64,000 nucleotides of DNA from Sporodiniella umbellata (taxonomy: Eukaryota; Mucoromycota; Mucoromycetes; Mucorales; Rhizopodaceae): positions 32,357 through 96,356 of the forward strand of contig JAIXMR010000106.1 of assembly GCA_025677835.1 (NCBI GenBank), in the 5' to 3' direction. Below are positions 56,701 to 64,000 of this stretch, piece after piece. The notes beneath the pieces are model-generated. The model did no database searches. It had not been told where the DNA came from and saw only the letters and a list, made by a program, of their open reading frames with translations. Each line of letters starts with the position of its first letter. Within the stretch, counting starts at the first letter, position 1. The position numbers and the translations under genes were made by a program.

Positions 56701-59700
56701 GAAACGGTTTTTCTCTAACAGAAAAAACAAAAATACCCCTTGTGCAATATATACAAAAGCGATATACAGTACGAAGAATAAAGTATGGCTATGTTATTTC
56801 ATAAGGAAGCAGTTTTCAGAGAGATATATACAAATATTTTAAAAGCGAATTAATCCCTTTGTCGATACCCAGCAGCTCTTAAAGGAAGGGGTTCTTATCA
56901 GAGAAATCAAGGAAGTTTATTTATGTAGCGCATATTAAAGGAAAAGAAAAAGTTTTTTTTTTTTTTTACGAAAGTCAAATGGTTTTGAAGCACCAAATAG
57001 TCGAGAAATTACACAAATAGGAAGGCTAAAACAACGCTAGAAAGTTTGGATGACAAAAAAAGAAAGAGATCGTCCTTGTCATAAATAATGTTACGTGGCC
57101 TTTAATACGAAAACAAAAAATACACCAATGGCTCCCTTTTTATGCTCCTTTCTTTTATATTCAAAGAAAAGAAAAAAGAGGGATGTGCATTGGATTCAAG
57201 AAACATAACGAAAGCCCTTTTGTATATAAAGATAGGAGCTTTTTAATACACTCTGGGTCTTTCTCGCTTTATGTCTGGATTTGAATATTTGTTGGAACCA
57301 AATATCAAGCTGTATTGACTACAAAATTTTATTCAGGAAAATCTTTCCCCTCTTCCCCTTAAAAGAAAACCTGTTCTTTTCATCCCCCTCTTTTCCCTTC
57401 TCCTGATTTCTCTGAATCGCCTCTTTTTTTTTTTTTTGTATTTCTTTATCAGTAAAGTTACAAAAAGATACACAGTGTCTATTTTAGTACGCCGTGCAAC
57501 TTTTTATATTTGCAAGACGTTAAAAAAGCGACAACTCGAGTATTTGTGAGACATGAATTTTTTTTGTTTTTTGTTTTTTAAAGTCAAGGTATTCACACAC
57601 ACAAACCTATATAAAGTTCTTTTTATGTGTTTTTGCTTTTGATTTATGTGCATATACATGTATGTACGTGTGTGTATGTGTAGGTGGGTGTACGTTTTTT
57701 GTCCGTAGTCTTTTTTTTTACTTTCGAAAAAGTCTGTCTGCTTGTCCGTGACAAACTTTGGATCAATAGTGGGCTTTTATTTTTATTTTGGTTTGCCCCT
57801 TATCTTTGAGAAGCTTGCGTAGACTCCTTTTCTTATCTTAGAAGGGTGCTTGTATGTATATCTTCTTCTTTTATTTCAGTATTTGTTCATATGGCCAAAA
57901 GTTTGTTTGTATTTTCTACTTTTTTTTCCTTCATAACATTGTATGAGTTGTCTTACTGTGTTTGCTGTCTTTAGTTTCTCTTTATTCTAGATCTGTTGCC
58001 AGAAATTCGTTTTGCTCATTGATCAACTTCCAACTTTCGTTTGCGTATTCCTTGTTTTCCTTGTCTTTGTCTACAAAACACTAAAGCTTTGAAGACTAAG
58101 TGTATGGATTTTGTAGATTTTTTTCTTAACTGCATTACTAAGTCTTTAAAGATTTAATACAAAAGTTTCACGGTTGAATCAAATCGATACTCTAGTGCCA
58201 TTGAAGATGAGTTTTCTGCTACAAGAAAACAGACCAAAGTGACAGTAGGCTTCATAAGTAACTTGTTTCAGAAGTTGGCTAAGCAAGCTTTGTCATGTCA
58301 ACAGAAAAACCTTAACACCGAATTTAGATAAAATCCTCAAAACGGGATTTCAGCATCTCAGGAGAACTCTCGCTGCAAATGCAAAAACAGCAGGATAAAT
58401 AGCGTATCGAGGACATACTGATAATGTACAGCCTATGACTCTGTTCATAGAGTCTTGACTGACTGTGTCTTGAAATTCGACAATTTTAGACGGTCTTTCA
58501 GTTGTTGGTTAGTGCTTAACCATATATTGTATGTGTTTTCTGGAACGTCTGTACTTACATTGCATTTGTGCGTTGAGAAATAAATAAAACAAATCAAGGA
58601 AAGTATTCAGTGATAAAAAAGCTATTGAATATCTACACAGTATATTTGATGTAGGTAATGTTCAGGGGTTGTTGGAACTTAATATGTGACTCCAAGATTT
58701 GGTTAAAAGCGTTGTTATTTTACTGCAATGTAGACTATGGAAAAAAATAGTACTTTTGGCTACCACAACTACAGCTGTGTGACAACAATCGGGTGACTAC
58801 TAAAAACAACTGGTCTTTTGTATACTCTTATGCTTGGCTGTAAATGAGCTTTTTGAGCCAGTTCTAGTTTCCTACATACGACCTCATCTACCCTTTTATA
58901 CTATCTCAGCGTAGAACAGTAATTAATACGTAAATTTCTTGTAACCTTAGTCTCCACTTCATGCTCTTGAAGATTTAGAAGTATACGATTTGTAGATGTT
59001 TCTCTGGTAAAGCCGCTATAATTGCCATATAGCTTTGCTGATGGCTTTGTTTCAATTGTTTTTTGACTGAGTACTCTTTAGCAATTTTTTCGAGGTGCTT
59101 AGTACTCAAGTAAGCTTGTTGATTAGTTGTTGTTTCAAGAACTGTATTGAGATCGTCGACAGGCGTAAAGGTCACCTGCATCAGGTTACAGTTTTTCTCT
59201 TTTTCGCTAAAGATATTTTCTTGTTCGTATTTATATAAAAAACGTCTATTATGTTGTTGTATTCTATAAAGAGAGAGGAACAAAACCTAGTTTAGGCACA
59301 GCCAACTTTAGTTGGCTAGTTCCGATAGCTGTTTGAACTGGCCGTTGGTTTTGTTTCTAGTCCCGCCATTTATTTTTGTCTTTCCGCCATGCGTTTCTTG
59401 CGAAAACGCCAAATTCAATTGGTTTGACTGGATAACGTTGGTTTCCTCAAGCACCCATGTGATAAGAACATTGTCAAACACAAAAAAAGGTAGAGTATTC
59501 CATGACGGGAGCTTAGGAATCTACTTTAAGGAGATATACAAAAGGGTGTGTCTGTATATTTGTATATCTATATATCTGCTCATATATTTTCTCAATATAT
59601 CTGTCTTTTTTTTTTCACAAAAACAAAAAAAAACTTTTCAAGGGTTGTCACAATGTTTTCTTTTAGAAAAACAAAACAAACGTAAGCCAATCAAATTTCA

Positions 59701-59860
59701 TTCTCAGAGGCTAAGCCACTTTTCAAATAAAACTATAAAAACTATCGAGTTTTATTTAACAAAATCAATTTTTTTACCTTTTTTTCTGATATTAAAAACT
59801 TTTTTTTACGCATTTTAATATAAACATCCATACATCTTTATATATTTCTAAATATACACC
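56701..59860. other. Gene-poor AT-rich stretch with possible relic frames
   Basis: No supported gene. The minus-strand frames at 58975-59283 and 59308-59520 are described as possible relics. Plus-strand frames around 58150-58560 are broken by stops. Confidence 0.5.
58975..59520 (-). pseudogene. Possible decayed gene, unknown family
   Basis: Two minus-strand open frames sit close together. 59308-59520 reads LPSWNTLPFFVFDNVLITWVL and further to a stop, and 58975-59283 includes LMQVTFTPVDDLNTVLETTTN and KHLEKIAKEYSVKKQLKQS. They are separated by stop codons, with a candidate acceptor CTTTATAG before the second. Amino-acid composition looks protein-like, unlike the spacer noise, but I recognise no family. 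They may be exons of a degenerate mobile-element gene or a lost cellular gene. Confidence 0.35.
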
Positions 59861-60888
59861 ATGTCAGGATTTAATATTGCCACACCCTCAATGACTACAC
59901 CTGCTATGCAGACACCTTCTATACAAACACCTTCTATCCCAACCCCTCTTCATAATTCAACACCATTTGCACTTCCATCAACACCAGCACCTAATGATGC
60001 TCCTACTCCTAGTAGAGATGCCAATCCTTATGCTGTGGCTGGTATTACTCCTACTCTTCAGTAAGTAGTTTACTAGAAACTACCTTTAAGACATTGAACC
60101 GCATTCAATGTCTTTCTGTTTCAATTGAACTCTTTGTTCATTCTATTCTTTTTTCTTTTTTTTTTATCTCAGAAACATTGTTGCCACCGTCAATTTGGAT
60201 TGTCGTTTAGATTTAAAAACTATTGCACTTCATGCTCGCAATGCAGAATACAATCCAAAGGTATGGGCTCTATTTTCTTTTTAAAAAAAATTGCGCTTGT
60301 GCGTATGTTTTGTCATTGATAATTTTTTTTTGGCCTATTTCTTCACGCTGCTATTACGTTTGTTTGTTTATGTATATATTTTTACTGTTGAATTTATATA
60401 GCGTTTTGCGGCTGTGATTATGCGTATTCGAGAACCCAAGACAACTGCTTTGATTTTTGCTTCAGGCAAGATGGTAGTAACAGGAGCAAAGTCAGAAGAT
60501 GATTCCAAGCTGGCCGCCCGTAAATATGCTCGTATCATTCAAAAGCTTGGATTCCAAGCGAAGTTTACAGATTTTAAGATTCAGAATATTGTGGGTTCTT
60601 GTGATGTAAAGTTCCCTATTCGTCTTGAAGGACTAGCTTACTCTCACGGTCATTTCAGCTCGGTAAGTTGCTTCGAAAGACATTTTCCTTTCCAGTTGCT
60701 GACAAGCATCGTTTTAGTACGAACCTGAACTGTTTCCTGGTCTCATCTACCGTATGGTAAAACCCAAAATTGTTCTCTTGATCTTTGTTTCTGGCAAAAT
60801 CGTATTGACTGGTGCAAAAGTGCGAGAAGAAATCTACCAGGCCTTCCAAGCTATATATCCTGTACTCACCGAATTCCGTAAGCCTTAG
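59861..60888 (+). CDS. TBP: TATA-box-binding protein (TBP)
   Basis: General transcription factor nucleating pol I, II and III initiation. Exons 59861-60060, 60173-60260, 60402-60662 and 60718-60888 give 239 residues. The N-terminal ~65 residues are a Thr/Pro/Ser-rich species-specific tail. The C-terminal core is the classic two-repeat saddle: [19 protein letters not shown] and [21 protein letters not shown] in repeat 1, [17 protein letters not shown] and [16 protein letters not shown] in repeat 2. It ends [12 protein letters not shown]. The core is essentially identical in length to other fungal TBPs. TATA-like AT-rich sequence lies in the 50 bp before the ATG. Confidence 0.97.
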
Positions 60889-63370
60889 AGCTGCCTCAGG
60901 ACAATATAGCAAAGAACAAAGAAAACAAGAAAACAAAAACAACTTCTTCTCAAATCCATCAGCAGAAAAAAAAAAGAAAAAAATTATATAATTCGTGTAC
61001 AAAGTTTCCCTAAAAAAATTCTCATTCTCACCCTCTTTCTCTCCCTTTTTCTTTTTTTTTTCTTTCTTTGTTCTTTCCTCCTTGCTTTATTTCCTCTCAA
61101 GAAATATAGAAGAGAAAGAAAAAGAAAAGAAGAGGGAATTATTAAATAAATAACAAAAAAAAACAAAAAATAAAATGTATTATACACACACATACTTTCC
61201 AAATATACAAAAACCAGGCTGCTATGTTACACCTTTTCATTTCTTTACACATTCTTAGTTTGTGACGTGTCCCCTTTCTTACGTAACCTATGTATGTATA
61301 CTTACATATTTATGATATCAATTGTATAGATTACAAAGCTCTCTTTTAGCACGTGTGCATACAGATTTTTATTATTTTATAATTCTGTTGACAGAAAAAA
61401 GAACCCTTTCTTTAAACACAGACAGATTGTAGGCCAATCTTAAATAAAGCGGGAGACACAGCCTGAACTCTTTAGCACAAAAGTGAACAAAAAAAAAAAG
61501 TAAAAGAGAGAAGTCTTGAGTGAGTTCAAGATTTATGCATATTTTGTGACCAATAAAATGATCACACACTTTTTACTGGCTTTGGTAATATCTTATAATT
61601 ACCTAGGAGCTGGAGCTGAAACCAGCGAGGGTTCTTGTTCTAGCGATCAATAAACGAAGTATTTCAATTGAATCCTGCAAAAATACGCTTGGGTACTTAA
61701 AACTCTGCCTATTTGGTAGAAAAATTTCTGTAGGGCAAATCGAGCTTCGACTATGCTTGAAGCGAAATAGAGTCAAAGAGAAAAGTCGAATAAGGCCCAT
61801 TAGAAGTACTTTAATCATGCAAAACACTCAAAGCATCGCCTACTCAGAAGCGTTGGTTTGTTGAAATAAACAAAACTATCATAAATCTTTTTGAATTGTC
61901 AAGTATCTAGTCAACCCTTATCGTTTTAAAAGCGTGTCAGCTGATCCCAATCTGTATTCAAACACGGCTTTTGAGCAAAAACATAATGAAAGAGGCTTCG
62001 GATGGCTAAAGTGTTCTTTTGAATGACTTGGTGTAACCAGTGTACAACTTATTTCGGTCACAGTTATTAATTGGGTCTTGAGGAAGGTATTGTGTTGTTT
62101 CTTATGTTGGTTGAGCCAAAGAAATTTCCTCGTTTTTTTTTTCAAGTATGCTGTATTTAACGTTCATTTGCGATAACAGTAGCTTACTCACAGCTCTCAT
62201 CAATACTGTGTGTGCAGATTTCTTTTTTTTGGATGGAGCTTTTACCTTTTTCTTGACCTTAAACTCCAATAGGACTCTAAAAAAATACTTTTAGACGCAA
62301 ATAGTAGTCTATGGTGTGCATGTTAATAAGATTACTCTAGAGACATTCAACCCGGCATTTCTGTTCTGTATTGGACATTATATTTATTTGAGGATTCTCG
62401 CGTTGCTCTGGTTTGAAACTTTTTCGCGCAACGTGTTGAGCTAATAATTTATTCACTTTTCCTTTTGTGTACTTTGAACTCGCGATGTAGATGCTCAATT
62501 CAACGCATCGAATGTGGACATTGCTAAACTTAGTTTAAAATAAGTGACTAAAGAAATGTCTTAAGCAATCCAAACCGACGCAAGAATCTCTGCTATTTTT
62601 TTTTGTTTTTTTTATCGAAGCCTACTTTTGAATTCCCTATATAACTGGCCCCACTTATTTTAATGTTCAATAACATCCTACAAATTTTTTTAATAGCATA
62701 AAAGTTTTCGAAAAAGAGATTGAACCTCTTAGAGTACCATCTTAACGTACTTTGCTCTAAGATTTTTAAAGACTTGATATATATGTTGAAGACATTCCAG
62801 CAAATTCCGGTAGCGCTACCTTTGATAGCCTATCCTCGCACATCCTAAGGTTGTAGACATTGGCCTACTCAAAGCTTGGAATGTCTTGATACCGCTTTAT
62901 ACAACCCATCATTTGATATAAGTTTTTGTCTTTGGAAGACGTTCTTCTTTCAAAAGTCAACTGAATATACTAAAATATCTTCAAAAATATTTTTTATACT
63001 ACTAACATCCTATCAAGTCATTGCAGTCTGAAATCCCTTATTTCTTTTTTATTTTAAAGAATATCCAAAACTAAAGTTTATCCAAAGTTTTAAACTATTT
63101 TGATAATTTATTTATTATTTTCGTTTTTTTTTATATCGAGACGTCTTCTTTTTATAGATTTCAACGCGTTTCATAATGTATTAGTCTGGTGTTTATCTGT
63201 CTTGGAATCTCAGAAAAACTTGCTAAAAAAACACTCACACTCTCCAAACACAAATTTTTACCGCTACGCGTTGCTCTCCCTTTTATGTGTACATGTAGAC
63301 ATTTTAAAAACTTTTTGATCCTCAGTCCGAAAGTAATACTCTTTAAACTAGGGAGTACTTTTTGATGATC
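60889..63370. other. Gene-poor AT-rich stretch
   Basis: No supported gene. Open frames are short and lack motifs. The last bases before 63371 contain a partial inverted motif (AGTAATACTC with GGGAGTACTTT, 63333-63361) that may belong to the element beginning there. Confidence 0.55.
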
Positions 63371-64000
63371 ATGGTTCTTTCCAATAACAATACTGTGACA
63401 CAAAAGGGTGCCCCTAGTGCCCCTAATGAAGAACCGAGTTCAGAGGGTATCATACCCACATTTCGAGAGATCCAACAAGTAACAACCAACTTGAGCTACC
63501 TAGCAGCAGCGAAAGGACAACTTACTCCTTCTGCACCCCGAGTTTTTCGAAAAACCTCTGACAACAAACAGGACATTAACTGCCGACAGTCAGAATCAGC
63601 AACCTCCTCCCCAAAGTTCATATCAATTTTCGAAAACCCAATGTCCCCGACCAACCCTTTGATCTATAAGACAGGATCATCGGATTTCTCGGTTGCATAT
63701 ACAGTTCCTATTGAGCATAGACACCTTCAGGTCGAATTTCTGAGCAAACTTCGACAAGAGTTCCCATACGGCGTTGGCTATGCCATTCAACATAAAGAAG
63801 AGAGAAATGAACTCTCTGTCGAAGTGGCATTAGCCTCAGAGGAATACTGCAAACTGGCAGTACAAAAGCCTGTTCTATTGAGAGACATCAGTTTTCCAGC
63901 AGTAAGGACGATTCCATCCTCCCTGACTCGTTTCAATTTTAGCGGAGTGCCCATGGAATCCCCTACTGAAACGAGGGGAACCATTCAAAAAATTTTTTCC
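63371..64000 (+). CDS. 5' part of an unannotated long ORF, probably retroelement ORF1 (gag-like)
   Basis: Open from ATG 63371 to the window end, 210 codons without a stop, so it runs off the edge. The protein starts MVLSNNNTVTQKGAPSAPNE with a Ser/Pro/Gln-rich tail, then LQVEFLSKLRQEFPYGVGYAI and SLTRFNFSGVPMESPTETRGT. The last part resembles the start of the RNA-binding half of Mucoromycota non-LTR retrotransposon ORF1 proteins (a zinc-knuckle region would follow). Its codon use and GC differ from the AT-rich DNA before it, which fits a recent insertion. Family assignment is inferred; no reverse transcriptase is in view. Confidence 0.65.
   Translation, partial: MVLSNNNTVTQKGAPSAPNEEPSSEGIIPTFREIQQVTTNLSYLAAAKGQLTPSAPRVFRKTSDNKQDINCRQSESATSSPKFISIFENPMSPTNPLIYKTGSSDFSVAYTVPIEHRHLQVEFLSKLRQEFPYGVGYAIQHKEERNELSVEVALASEEYCKLAVQKPVLLRDISFPAVRTIPSSLTRFNFSGVPMESPTETRGTIQKIFS

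Overview
The window reads as nuclear DNA of a filamentous early-diverging fungus, most likely Mucoromycota and probably Mucorales. The reasons are short GT-AG introns (about 47-90 bp, several per gene), very AT-rich spacers full of long A/T homopolymers, a Tc1/mariner relic of a kind common in Mucorales, and a fungal gene set: GH17 wall glucanase, GPI-anchored wall proteins, the septin Cdc10, a Sla1-like protein and a type II membrane glycosyltransferase. No bacterial operon, CRISPR array, rRNA or convincing tRNA was seen.

Layout. 1-627: 3'-truncated ER-type cyclophilin. 766-2154: Tc1/mariner element with terminal inverted repeats, TA target duplication and a broken transposase. 2157-5613: gene-poor. 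5614-6653: LACTB2-like metallo-hydrolase. 6654-9924: gene-poor. 9925-20718: secreted helical protein, JMJD5/KDM8-like hydroxylase, glycosyltransferase, PQ-loop transporter, inositol polyphosphate kinase, GPI-anchored protein, GH17 glucanase. 21960-33882: F-box/LRR protein, SmD2, Sel1-MYND protein, a helical unknown, Tim10, cytosolic cyclophilin, Sla1-like endocytic adaptor, DUF4203-like membrane protein, second GPI protein. 36178-45864: protein kinase, SGNH/PC-esterase-like membrane protein, acidic secreted protein, DHHC palmitoyltransferase, dysbindin-like coiled coil. 49403-56700: small membrane protein, septin Cdc10, TBC RabGAP, Cys-motif protein. 59861-60888: TATA-binding protein. 63371-64000: open frame running off the edge, probably a retroelement ORF1.

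The genes do not form one pathway. Themes that recur are cell wall and secretion (GH17, two GPI proteins, SGNH protein, glycosyltransferase, acidic secreted protein), membrane traffic and actin/septin cortex (Sla1-like, Cdc10, TBC, DHHC, dysbindin-like) and core housekeeping (TBP, SmD2, Tim10, cyclophilins). Many models need introns to be complete. I placed splice sites by reading frame plus GT-AG signals and family similarity recalled from knowledge; no database search was possible. I found no convincing new multi-gene system. The most useful anomalies are a one-base frameshift in Tim10, the delimited mariner element, the edge ORF missing a stop, several 3n or very short introns, and a GC-AG intron.
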